A stretch of DNA of 61,362 nt from Alphaproteobacteria bacterium (GTDB lineage: Bacteria > Pseudomonadota > Alphaproteobacteria > Reyranellales > Reyranellaceae). A model generated the notes under the pieces. That model made no database searches and had not been told where the DNA came from. It worked only from the letters and a program-made list of their open reading frames with translations. The position numbers and the translations under genes are program-made. The DNA is taken from NCBI GenBank assembly GCA_017307275.1, contig JAFKFK010000036.1:1-61362 (forward strand). Reading direction: 5' to 3'. Below are positions 1 to 7,490 of this stretch, one piece after another. Each line of letters opens with the position of its first letter. Within the stretch, counting starts at the first letter, position 1.

Positions 1-30
1 CACCATATGTAGCTTTAGGCACGATCAATA

Positions 31-909
31 ATGTATTCCGAGATTCGCCAAGGCATCCTTCCTTTGGCCCTGCGCAAGATCCAGCGCCGGGGCGACTTGG
101 AGCGTGCCGGCCTTCTCATCGAATCGCTCGCCAAGCATTGGCGCGACAGCAAGCCCTTCGAACTGCTGATCATCGCCCCGAGCCGCGACGCCAGCCTGCT
201 GCGCCAGAGCTTGCCGCGGTTTCCCAACATCGAAGTGTCGGTCCGTCCCGAGAGGGACTTCTTCTCGCCCATTAGCCCGTTCTACCTGTTGACCGGCTGG
301 TACCGTCAGCAGGTCTTGAAGCTGCAGGTGCCGGCTTTGCTGGGGTTTGGCGGCTACCTGACGCTCGATTCCGATGTCTGCTGCGTCGGTGACTTCGACT
401 CCCAGACCTTCCTGGAACATAACCGTGCGCTGTCGCGCTGGGAGCCCAAGCGCCATCATGGCTGGTGGCAGCAGGCTTCCAAGGTGATCGGTGTTCCCTA
501 CGATCCCAAGTCGCATGGCCTGTCGGTGACGCCGAACATCCTGCACGGCGACCTCGCGGCGCAGACCCTGGAGCGCCTGCGCGGCCGCTACCTCGATCCG
601 GTGTCGTCGCTTGTCTCGTGGAAGGCGCGGTCGCCGTTCAATACCGCCTGGACCGAGTATTCGCTCTACACCAGCGCGGCCGAAATCAACGGCACCCTGT
701 TCGACTATCACGCCGAATGGGACAGTTGCTATGCGGCCGACGTCCATCTGTTTTCCGAACGGTCCTGCGTCTGGGGCGCCGATGATTTCGAGCGTCTCGT
801 GCGGCTGCCCAACGGTACGGACCCCGGCGGCAAGTTCATCATCGTCCAGAGCCACGCCCGCATCCCGCTCGACCAGGTGCGGGATTACTGCCTGAGCTTC
901 GCCGGCTAA
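31..909 (+). CDS. DUF6492-like glycosyltransferase-family protein
   Basis: A 292-residue soluble protein without a signal peptide. It resembles the DUF6492 group of putative glycosyltransferases by a TGWYRQQVLKL segment (about residues 88-98) followed by a DxD-like TLDSDV (residues 111-116), the kind of site that binds nucleotide-sugar and metal. No substrate can be inferred. The ATG at 31 is the first start after in-frame TAG codons just upstream, so the gene lies wholly inside the window; no convincing ribosome site is visible. It is convergent with the CoA-transferase gene, and the two stop codons overlap by 4 bp. The family call is from remembered motifs and is moderately sure. Confidence 0.7.
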   Translation: MYSEIRQGILPLALRKIQRRGDLERAGLLIESLAKHWRDSKPFELLIIAPSRDASLLRQSLPRFPNIEVSVRPERDFFSPISPFYLLTGWYRQQVLKLQVPALLGFGGYLTLDSDVCCVGDFDSQTFLEHNRALSRWEPKRHHGWWQQASKVIGVPYDPKSHGLSVTPNILHGDLAAQTLERLRGRYLDPVSSLVSWKARSPFNTAWTEYSLYTSAAEINGTLFDYHAEWDSCYAADVHLFSERSCVWGADDFERLVRLPNGTDPGGKFIIVQSHARIPLDQVRDYCLSFAG

Positions 910-2033
910 GCCTTCCCGTTGTGTTCGCCGATCCTAGGCGCCTTTTCGGTACCGCCGGCGCGCTCGCCGTCGATGCTGAGGGGCAGGCCGTGGAAGAGGG
1001 CGTTCGAGCCGGCGTAAGGCTGGGTGAACATGGCAAGCGCGGCCACCTGCGCCAGGTCCATCACCTGCGGCACTGAATTCAGCGGTCCGTTAGGCACGCC
1101 CAGCGCATCGAGCTTGGCCGACCAATAGGCGCGGCTTTCCTTCTTCATGATGTCGGCGATCATGCCGAGCAGCAGCTCGCGACGCTCCGAACGCTGCACG
1201 TTGGTCTTGAAGCGCTCCTCGTCCGGCCATTCGGGATGGCCCAACGCCTCAGCGAACTTGCGCCAGAGCCGGTCGTTGCCCGGGCAGATCATCAGCGGTC
1301 CGTCGCTGCATTCGAATGCCTGATAGGGCGTGAGCGACGGATGGCCGGTTCCCTGGCGGGGCGGCATCCGGCCGGTCACCGACCAGCCCGCGACATGGTT
1401 CGACGCCCACATCAGGCCGCTCTCGAACAGCGAGGTGTTGACCAGGCTGCCCTGGCCGGTCGCGGTGCGCTTGGCCAGCGCCGCCAGCACGCCGATCGCT
1501 GTCCACATGCCGGTCGAAAGGTCGATGATCGAGACGCCAATGCGCGCCTCAGGCCCGGTCGGGTCGCCGTTCAGGGAGATGAGGCCCGCGACCGCCTGGA
1601 TGATTGGCTCGTAGCCCGGCCGGTCCTTCCATGGACCGGCGTGACCGAAGGCGCCGAGGTCGGCATAGATCAGGCGCGGGAAGCGCCTGGTGAGCGTGGC
1701 GCCATCGAAGCCGAACTTGGCCGGCACGTCGGCCCGCAGGTTATGCACGAAGACATCGGCCGCACCGATGCGTTCGATCAACGCCTCGCGCTGCTTGGGA
1801 TCGCCAAGATCGCAGGTGATCGACTTCTTGCCGCGATTGAGCGCGATGAACCCCGTCGAATCGCCCTCGACGAAAGGAGGTCCCCATTTGCGTGCGTCGT
1901 CGCCTTCGGGCCGTTCGACCTTGACCACCTCGGCACCGAGGAAGGCCAGGATCTGACCGCAATAGGGGCCGGCGAGGTTCTGGCCGAATTCGACGACCTT
2001 GATGCCGGCCAGCGGACCTTGAGGTGTGCTCAT
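906..2033 (-). CDS. CaiB/BaiF family CoA-transferase
   Basis: A 375-residue class III CoA-transferase, which moves CoA between organic acids through a covalent aspartyl intermediate. Visible family marks are VKVERPEGDD (about 37-46), NRGKKS (67-72) and the probable catalytic Asp171 in IIDLSTGM. The length is slightly short of the usual 390-430 but the fold appears complete. Its ATG overlaps the stop of the acyl-CoA dehydrogenase gene (ATGA), so the two are translationally coupled. It is the last gene of a leftward operon for uptake and CoA-dependent breakdown of an unknown carboxylate. The substrate cannot be read from sequence. Confidence 0.92.
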   Translation of the reverse strand: MSTPQGPLAGIKVVEFGQNLAGPYCGQILAFLGAEVVKVERPEGDDARKWGPPFVEGDSTGFIALNRGKKSITCDLGDPKQREALIERIGAADVFVHNLRADVPAKFGFDGATLTRRFPRLIYADLGAFGHAGPWKDRPGYEPIIQAVAGLISLNGDPTGPEARIGVSIIDLSTGMWTAIGVLAALAKRTATGQGSLVNTSLFESGLMWASNHVAGWSVTGRMPPRQGTGHPSLTPYQAFECSDGPLMICPGNDRLWRKFAEALGHPEWPDEERFKTNVQRSERRELLLGMIADIMKKESRAYWSAKLDALGVPNGPLNSVPQVMDLAQVAALAMFTQPYAGSNALFHGLPLSIDGERAGGTEKAPRIGEHNGKA

Positions 2034-3196
2034 CGCAGATTGCTTCCCAGGATTTCGCGCGCGATCACCATGCGCTGTACCTCGCTCGGTCCTTCGCCGA
2101 CGCGGCGGATGCGCATTTCGCGATACCAGCGCTCAAGCGGCAGGTCCTTGGTCATGCCCATGCCGCCATGGATCTGCATGGCACGATCGACGACACGACC
2201 GCCACCTTCCGAGGCCGTCAGCTTGGCGATGGCGGCTTCGGTGCGGAATGGTATGCCTTGCCGCGCCTTCTCTGCGGCTTCGAGCGTGAAGTGGCGCGCC
2301 GTCCGGATGTCGATCTCGTTGTCGACCAGCATCCATTGCACCGCCTGGCGATTGGCCAGTTTCTCGCCGAAGGTCGAACGCATCTTGGCCCATTCGATCG
2401 CCATCTCGTGGGCGGCGATGGCGACGCCGATGCAGCCCGCGGCATAGGGGATGCGCTGGCGGGTGAGCCGATCGTTGGCGACGGCAAAGCCCTTGTTGAC
2501 CTCGCCCAGCACCTGATGGTCGGAGACCCAGCAGTCCTTGAATTCGAGCTCAGTGGCGTAGTGCGAGGAGCGCAAAGTGTGCACGACGCGACGGACGTGG
2601 AAGCCCGGCGTGTCGGAATCGACGATGAAGCAGGTGATGCCGGCGCGGCCTTTCGAGGCGTCGGTGCGGGCAAAGACGATGCCGTACTGCGCGCGGTCGG
2701 CATTGGAGATGAAGATCTTGGCGCCGTTCAATACCCAGCCATTGTCCTTGCGCTCGGCCTTGGTCTGGATGGCGCGCGCCGGGTCGCTGCCGCCGGACGG
2801 TTCGGTCAGGCCGAAGAAGGCTTTCTTCTCGCCGCGCAGGGTCGGGTAGAGGTAGCGCTCCTTCTGGTCGTCGTTGGCTTCGAATATCTGGGCGAGGCCT
2901 GCGCCGCCGAACGTGCCGTAACAGGGCACGTAAAGGCCGGCGCGATGCTGCGCCATCTCGATGGCAAGCAGGGTGCGCGTCACGATGTCGATGTCGGGGC
3001 CGCCGAATTCCTTGGGAATGTCGATGCCGAACAGGCCCATCGCCTTCGTCTTCTCGACCAGCCGCGCATGATCTTCCGGCGCCAGCTCCGACGCATCCGG
3101 GTCGAGCTTGGCTTCGAGCGGAATGATCTCTTCCCGCACATAGCGCCTGACCTGGTCGATCAGCATCTGCTGTTCGGAGTTCGGTTCGAAATCCAT
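2030..3196 (-). CDS. Acyl-CoA dehydrogenase
   Basis: A 388-residue flavoprotein of the acyl-CoA dehydrogenase family, which makes the alpha,beta double bond of an acyl-CoA and passes electrons to ETF. The FAD/substrate signature FGLTEPSGGSDP lies in the middle domain. The C-terminal domain carries QIHGGMGMTKDLPLERWYR and the GEGPSEVQ segment, whose Glu occupies the usual catalytic-base position. AGAGG lies 8 nt before the ATG. It sits between the small GIY-YIG-like gene and the CoA-transferase. Pairing with a CaiB-type enzyme suggests a dicarboxylate or branched-chain substrate, but this is inference. Confidence 0.95.
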   Translation of the reverse strand: MDFEPNSEQQMLIDQVRRYVREEIIPLEAKLDPDASELAPEDHARLVEKTKAMGLFGIDIPKEFGGPDIDIVTRTLLAIEMAQHRAGLYVPCYGTFGGAGLAQIFEANDDQKERYLYPTLRGEKKAFFGLTEPSGGSDPARAIQTKAERKDNGWVLNGAKIFISNADRAQYGIVFARTDASKGRAGITCFIVDSDTPGFHVRRVVHTLRSSHYATELEFKDCWVSDHQVLGEVNKGFAVANDRLTRQRIPYAAGCIGVAIAAHEMAIEWAKMRSTFGEKLANRQAVQWMLVDNEIDIRTARHFTLEAAEKARQGIPFRTEAAIAKLTASEGGGRVVDRAMQIHGGMGMTKDLPLERWYREMRIRRVGEGPSEVQRMVIAREILGSNLR

Positions 3197-3221
3197 CTAC
3201 TGGCCTCTTTGGGTGGCCTCT

Positions 3222-3563
3222 TCAGGCAGGGCTGAGCCGTCCGAGATTGGGCGGCGGGTTCTTGGCGTTGTCGGGCGGCAGGGCGCCGTGGTCGGCCTTA
3301 TGGACCATCAGCAATTCGAACCAGCGCGAACGGTACTGCATGTTCACTTCGACACGGAACTGGCAGCCGGCGCCACGCTCGGCCAGCTCTCGCTGCAACT
3401 CGCTGCGCAGGCCGAATGGTGACCGCGCGCCGGCCTGGCCGATGTAGAGGATCGCGCCCTTGGCGTCGGCGATCTGGTAGATGCCGAGTTGGCCGGGTAG
3501 ACGGGCAATCTCCTCGGCGGCGAGCGGCCGCCAGGGCTTGTCGAGGCGAAGCCGGATCGACAC
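3222..3563 (-). CDS. Small GIY-YIG-like domain protein
   Basis: A 113-residue protein with the GIY-YIG core: GIYQI (about residues 26-30), then YIGQAG (about 39-44), an Arg in the following helix (GLRSEL) and a Glu in RWFELL. GIY-YIG domains are mostly nucleases, but single small stand-alone versions are largely uncharacterised. The GTG start is 3 nt after the stop of the enoyl-CoA hydratase-like gene and has no clear ribosome site, so translation is probably coupled. Why such a gene lies inside an acyl-CoA operon is unclear. It may be nuclease-like or a non-catalytic adaptor. Confidence 0.75.
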   Translation of the reverse strand: MSIRLRLDKPWRPLAAEEIARLPGQLGIYQIADAKGAILYIGQAGARSPFGLRSELQRELAERGAGCQFRVEVNMQYRSRWFELLMVHKADHGALPPDNAKNPPPNLGRLSPA

Positions 3564-3566
3564 GGG

Positions 3567-4328
3567 CTACCGGCCCTGGAACTTCGCGGTGCGCTTCTCG
3601 AGCCGTGCCTTCATGCCTTCCTGCGCGTCCTGGCTCTTCATCGCCGCCTGCACCAGTGCATCGACATCGTCGTGCTTGATGCCGTCGCGGAACTCGAGCT
3701 GCTTCACCGTCAGCGCCTTCATGGCTTTCAGCGACAGCGGCGCATTGGCGGCAAGCCGGTCGATCACCTTCGCCGCCTCGGCTTCGAGCTCTGCCGCCGG
3801 CACACAGCGGGCGATCAGCCCGAGTGCATGCAGCTTGGTCGAGGGCAGGGGATCGCCCAGCAGCAGCATCTCGCGGGTCGTGACCGGGCCCAGCACTTCC
3901 ATCAGCTTCTTGGCCAGGAACCAGTTGGGCGCGAGTCCAACCTGTGCCAGCGACATGCCGAAGCGTGCCTTCTGGCTCGCCACGACGAGATCGCAATGGA
4001 GCGCGAGCTCGTTGCCGCCGGCGATGGCATCACCCTGCACTACCGCCACGACAGGCAGCGGGCAGAGTTCGATGGCGCGCAACATGACCTCGATGCCGCT
4101 GGCGCTGCCCGAACCGATCGTCTCGCGACGCTCGGCCATGTCGAGGCCGGCGCAGAACACGTCGCCCTTGCCGCGGATCACGACGACGCGGTCCTCCGCA
4201 GCGACCGGCGCACGCAACGCGTCGATCATGGCCTGCAGCAACTCGCTGTCGAGGGCGTTGCGTTTCTCCGGCCGGTTCATCCAGATGGTTTTGACCGGGC
4301 CGCTCTTCTCGATGATGACCTTGCTCAT
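3567..4328 (-). CDS. Enoyl-CoA hydratase/isomerase family protein
   Basis: A 253-residue crotonase-fold protein. The oxyanion-hole region AGGNELALHCDLVVASQ and the KARFGMSLAQVGLAPN segment place it in the family. In classical hydratases the FGxPE motif supplies the first catalytic Glu; here the aligned stretch reads FGMSL, so that Glu is Leu. The reaction may therefore not be plain hydration; isomerase, hydrolase or dehalogenase-like chemistry are options in this superfamily. GGAG lies 8 nt before the ATG. It is the second gene of the operon that starts with the Bug receptor. Confidence 0.9.
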   Translation of the reverse strand: MSKVIIEKSGPVKTIWMNRPEKRNALDSELLQAMIDALRAPVAAEDRVVVIRGKGDVFCAGLDMAERRETIGSGSASGIEVMLRAIELCPLPVVAVVQGDAIAGGNELALHCDLVVASQKARFGMSLAQVGLAPNWFLAKKLMEVLGPVTTREMLLLGDPLPSTKLHALGLIARCVPAAELEAEAAKVIDRLAANAPLSLKAMKALTVKQLEFRDGIKHDDVDALVQAAMKSQDAQEGMKARLEKRTAKFQGR

Positions 4329-4346
4329 GACGCTCGCTCCGGCCCG

Positions 4347-5318
4347 TTACTCTGGCTCGATGCCTGCCGCCTTGATCTCCTTCGTCCACCACGCCGTCTC
4401 GCTCTTCACGTAGTCGGCGAACTGGTCGAGCGGGAGTGGCGCGATCTCCATGCGCCCCTGCGTCATGGCTTTGGCCGTGGCCGGATCCTTCAGCGCCTCG
4501 GCGATGGCGTCGGCCAGCGTCTTCTGGACATCCTTGGGCGTGGCGGCCGGTGCGAAGACGGCCAGCCAATAGACCAATGAATAGCCCGGGACCGTCTCGG
4601 CGATCGCCGGAAGGTTGGGCGTGACCGAGGTGCGCTTGGGGCCGGTCGTGGCCAGTCCGCGCACGCGGCCGGCCTCGATCTGCGTCAATGCCTGCGGCAG
4701 GTCGGGGAACATGACCTGCACCTGGCCGGCGGCGACATCGCCCAGCGCCTGCGGGCTCGCCTTGTAGGGCACGCGCTCGATTTTCACGCCAGCCAGCTTG
4801 TTGAACATCTCGCCCGAGAGGCGCTGCGAGGCGCTGGCCTCGGCGTAGTTGAGCTTGCCGGGGTTCTTCTTGGCATAGTCGATCAGCTCGGCGACGGTCT
4901 TCACCGGCAGGTCGTTGTTCACGACCAGCGCGTTGACGCCCATCACGCAGCGCATGATCGGCGCGAAGTCCTTCTCGATGTCGTAGCTGAGCTTCTTGAA
5001 CAGCGCGCCGTTGGCCGCGTTCGTGGTGTTGGTGCCCATCAGCAGCGTGTAGCCGTCGGCTGGCGCGGTCGCGACGGCGGAGGCGCCGAGCTGGCCGCTG
5101 GCGCCGGGCTTGTTGTCGATCACGATCGGCTGCTTGAGGATGTCCTGCAACTTGGCGCCGAGCCCGCGCGCCGTGAGATCGGTGGCGCTGCCGGCCGCGA
5201 AGGGCACGACGATCTTGATCGCCTTGTTGGGAAACGCCTGGGCGAAGGCAACTTTGCCAAATGGCGCGGTCGCCAGTGCGGCTGCACCGGCGAGGGTCGA
5301 ACGACGATTGATTTTCAC
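4347..5318 (-). CDS. Bug-family tripartite tricarboxylate transporter substrate-binding protein
   Basis: A 323-residue exported solute receptor. The N-terminus MKINRRSTLAGAAAL has a twin-arginine-like signal ending in a VAFAQ cleavage region. The mature part has the Bug hallmarks IKIVVPFAAGSATD and VIDNKPGASGQLG, which build the carboxylate-binding loops. The start is GTG with GGAGGAAAC just upstream. No TctA/TctB membrane genes are nearby, which is common for Bug proteins in metabolism-rich proteobacteria. As the promoter-proximal gene it links uptake of an organic acid to the CoA-transferase and dehydrogenase downstream. The ligand is unknown. Confidence 0.93.
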   Translation of the reverse strand: MKINRRSTLAGAAALATAPFGKVAFAQAFPNKAIKIVVPFAAGSATDLTARGLGAKLQDILKQPIVIDNKPGASGQLGASAVATAPADGYTLLMGTNTTNAANGALFKKLSYDIEKDFAPIMRCVMGVNALVVNNDLPVKTVAELIDYAKKNPGKLNYAEASASQRLSGEMFNKLAGVKIERVPYKASPQALGDVAAGQVQVMFPDLPQALTQIEAGRVRGLATTGPKRTSVTPNLPAIAETVPGYSLVYWLAVFAPAATPKDVQKTLADAIAEALKDPATAKAMTQGRMEIAPLPLDQFADYVKSETAWWTKEIKAAGIEPE

Positions 5319-5380
5319 GTTTCCTCCACCAGCCCTGACGGGTCGACCTCCGTTTTACCGGTCCGACACGCCGAGGCAAA

Positions 5381-5399
5381 GGTGAGGGTAACCCTCACC
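5381..5399 (-). terminator. Hairpin terminator of msrP
   Basis: A near-perfect inverted repeat, GGTGAGGGT and ACCCTCACC separated by one base, lies 12 nt after the msrP stop. Read leftward it is followed by TTTG, a weak U-tract. It separates msrP from the Bug-receptor operon. Formation of the hairpin is direct from sequence; termination is inferred. Confidence 0.6.
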
Positions 5400-5411
5400 C
5401 TGGGGAGGTGG

Positions 5412-6374
5412 CTACATGAAGAGCTTTTCCGCCTTGCGGTCGGTGTAGAGGCCGGCCACGAACTCGGCGTAGCCGTTGTAGAGCAGGGTCGGGATGCGAT
5501 CGTTGCTGCCGAGCGGCTTTTCGGTGGCCTGGCTCCAGCGTGGATGCGGGACCTGCGGGTTCACGTTCGCCCAGAACCCATACTCGCTGGATTGCAGTTT
5601 CTCCCAGAACGAGACGGGCTTCTTGTCGGTGAAATCGACGCTGACGATCGACTTCACGTTCTTGAAGCCATACTTCCACGGCGCCACGAGGCGCAGCGGC
5701 GCGCCATTCTGCTTGTGGATCGGCTTGCCGTAGAGGCCCGTCGCGATGAAGGCGAGGTCGTTCATCGCCTCATCCATCGCCAGTCCTTCGGTGTAAGGCC
5801 ACGGGTAAAGCAGGTCGCGCTGCTCGTGCATGACCGAAGGCTTGCTGAGCGTCTTCATGACGATGAACTTGGCGCTGCTGAGTGGCTTGCAGACCTCGAC
5901 CAGCGAGCGCACGGGGAAGCCGCTCCAGGGCACGATCATCGACCAGGTTTCGACGCAGCGATGGCGATAGACGCGCTCCTCGAGCTGCACCTTGGCGAGA
6001 AGATCGTCGATGCCGATCTCGAAAGGCTTCTCGACCATGCCGCCGACCTTGATGGTCCAGGGCCGCACCTCCAGTTTCTGGGCGTCGCGCCAGATGCTCT
6101 TGTCGGTGCCGAATTCGTAGAAGTTGTTGTAGGTGGTGGCCTGCTTCTCGGCCGTCATCGGCGTCGGCACGCCATACTTGTCGTTGCGCTGTGCCGGATA
6201 GAGACCAGCCGAAGGATCGGCCGCCTTGCCCTGCGCGAAGGCGGCACCCGGCAATGCCAATGCAGCCGCGCCAAGGCCCATCGCATGCACCAGCTCGCGG
6301 CGCTGCAGATAGCGGCCCTCGGTTGTTACCGCGGCTTCCGGCAGTTCCCAGCCCCGTCTGCGCTTGATCAACAT
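5412..6374 (-). CDS. msrP: Protein-methionine-sulfoxide reductase catalytic subunit MsrP (molybdopterin)
   Basis: A 320-residue exported molybdenum enzyme of the YedY/MsrP type, which reduces methionine sulfoxide in periplasmic proteins. A twin-arginine region (LQRRELVHAMGLGAAALALPG, about residues 24-44, first part LQRRELV) precedes the AFAQ cleavage site. The molybdenum-ligating Cys140 lies in YRHRCVETWSM, and the conserved VPWSGFP follows. I place the start at 6374, where AGGAG precedes the ATG by about 8 nt, rather than at an in-frame ATG 60 nt upstream. The usual heme membrane partner msrQ is not adjacent. Instead a DUF962/Mpo1-like membrane protein gene lies directly upstream on the same strand. 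Confidence 0.95.
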   Translation of the reverse strand: MLIKRRRGWELPEAAVTTEGRYLQRRELVHAMGLGAAALALPGAAFAQGKAADPSAGLYPAQRNDKYGVPTPMTAEKQATTYNNFYEFGTDKSIWRDAQKLEVRPWTIKVGGMVEKPFEIGIDDLLAKVQLEERVYRHRCVETWSMIVPWSGFPVRSLVEVCKPLSSAKFIVMKTLSKPSVMHEQRDLLYPWPYTEGLAMDEAMNDLAFIATGLYGKPIHKQNGAPLRLVAPWKYGFKNVKSIVSVDFTDKKPVSFWEKLQSSEYGFWANVNPQVPHPRWSQATEKPLGSNDRIPTLLYNGYAEFVAGLYTDRKAEKLFM

Positions 6375-6456
6375 TCGTCCTACTCCTGAGTCGCCTCGTC
6401 TCGCGTTGGCCCCGCAGACATGGCTGCGAGACACAGTCTCCGCAAATCAACCCTGC

Positions 6457-6969
6457 TCACCGCGCCGTGACGTTGCCTTCTCCCATGGCCTCTGCGAGAT
6501 CATTGCGCTGACCGAGGACCACCAGCGTTTCGGCCACCAGGAACATCGGCCCGATGAAGCCTTGGAAGATGTTGTCGATCAGCGCCGGTCGCTTGCCTTC
6601 GTAGTGGTGGCCGAGGAACTGCAACACCCAGCCGCCAACGAACAGAACGGCGAAGGCCGTCCACACGGCTGGCGGCGAACCCAAGGCGCCGGCGAGTGCT
6701 TCGGCGGCGTACCAGGCGGGCGCCATGATGATGCCCATGAGGATGCCGACTCCGAGGTCCAGCGCCATCCAGCCCAGCACGGCGAGGATCGCGATGGCGA
6801 GCGACAGCGTCCATTCACGGCCGCCCACCTCGAAGCGCCACAGCGACAGGATCAGCAGCAGCGAGAAGACGATGACGGGGATGCCGACGAAGTGCGTTGC
6901 CTTGTTGCGCCAGTCGCGATGGACCGAGGCATAGGCGCCGAGTTGACGGCGGAAGAGGTCATTGGCCAT
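6457..6969 (-). CDS. Mpo1-like (DUF962) membrane protein
   Basis: A 170-residue polytopic protein of the DUF962/YGL010W family. The yeast member Mpo1 is an iron-dependent dioxygenase of 2-hydroxy fatty acid alpha-oxidation. The family His motifs are present: HRDWRNKATH (His17, His26) near the N-terminus, and GHHYEGKRPA (His121, His122, Glu124) near the C-terminus. About four hydrophobic segments lie between and after them. GGAGG precedes the ATG at 6969, which is preferred to an ATG 24 nt upstream. It lies 82 nt before msrP and 31 nt after the thioredoxin-like gene. Its activity here is unknown. Confidence 0.85.
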   Translation of the reverse strand: MANDLFRRQLGAYASVHRDWRNKATHFVGIPVIVFSLLLILSLWRFEVGGREWTLSLAIAILAVLGWMALDLGVGILMGIIMAPAWYAAEALAGALGSPPAVWTAFAVLFVGGWVLQFLGHHYEGKRPALIDNIFQGFIGPMFLVAETLVVLGQRNDLAEAMGEGNVTAR

Positions 6970-7000
6970 CGAAGAGCCTCCGATCTTGCTCACCCGGAGT

Positions 7001-7441
7001 CTACGGCTGGGAGTTGGTCACATCCAGCAGAGTTGGCCACATGATGTCGCGCCAGGAGTTGTTGCCGACCGCGGTCATGGTGATCTGCCCGCCCTGGATC
7101 AGGAAGAAACGCGGCGTCTCGGCGCCCTGTTCCACGCCGACCTGGCTCATCAGGAAAGCGTCGAGCACCCAGCGCAGGTCCGACGGCCAGCTCGCCGGCT
7201 TCAGCAGCAGGGCCGAGGTCGGGGTGAAGACAACCCGGTAGTCAACCTTCTGGAAGACGGGCGCCTGCTTGAAGAGGGGTTCCCACTGTGTGCGCCAGAC
7301 CTTGCAGGCTTCGGAAGTTTCGTCGCCGGCGAAAATCAGGATCGGCTTGCCGGCGGCCTGTTGTGCAGAGGCGGCACGCACGAACGGCACCACGGCCGCG
7401 AGCGTCGATCCACCCGCGACCAGCTTGCGTCTCGTCAACAT
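7001..7441 (-). CDS. Exported thioredoxin-like protein, SxxC variant (paralog of the Sec candidate)
   Basis: A 146-residue protein with a signal peptide (MLTRRKLVAGG, then AASAQ) and a small thioredoxin-like domain: PILIFAG strand, then TSEACKVW, where Ser43 and Cys46 hold the places of a CxxC pair. The cis-Pro region ETPRFFLI and the NSWRDIMWP C-terminal segment match the neighbouring gene at 7491-7925 closely in order and spacing, so the two are tandem duplicates. With one Cys it may act as a reductase partner or binding protein. I prefer the ATG at 7441, 9 nt after GGGGAG, over the ATG at 7450, which abuts it. The GGGGAG lies in a strong hairpin. Confidence 0.82.
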   Translation of the reverse strand: MLTRRKLVAGGSTLAAVVPFVRAASAQQAAGKPILIFAGDETSEACKVWRTQWEPLFKQAPVFQKVDYRVVFTPTSALLLKPASWPSDLRWVLDAFLMSQVGVEQGAETPRFFLIQGGQITMTAVGNNSWRDIMWPTLLDVTNSQP

Positions 7442-7450
7442 CAAGTACAT

Positions 7451-7476
7451 CTCCCCGAGAAAGGCTTCCCGGGGAG
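7451..7476 (-). promoter_or_regulatory. Hairpin sequestering the ribosome site of the SxxC thioredoxin-like gene
   Basis: Between the two tandem thioredoxin-like genes lies a stem of 7 bp (CTCCCCG with CGGGGAG), one mismatch, 3 more bp (GAA with TTC) and a 4-nt loop. Read leftward, the 3' arm contains GGGGAG, the Shine-Dalgarno sequence of the downstream gene, so the ribosome site would be buried when the stem forms. There is no U-tract, so a plain terminator is less likely than translational control. Confidence 0.6.
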
Positions 7477-7490
7477 GTTATACAGCCAAA

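Noticed and set aside
906..909. Stop-codon overlap of the first two genes as a sign of truncation
   Set aside because: Both proteins have family-like lengths and ends; a 4-bp convergent overlap is ordinary.
7001..7441. Second selenoprotein in the tandem paralog
   Set aside because: The aligned codon is TCC (Ser), not TGA, and the frame has no internal stop.
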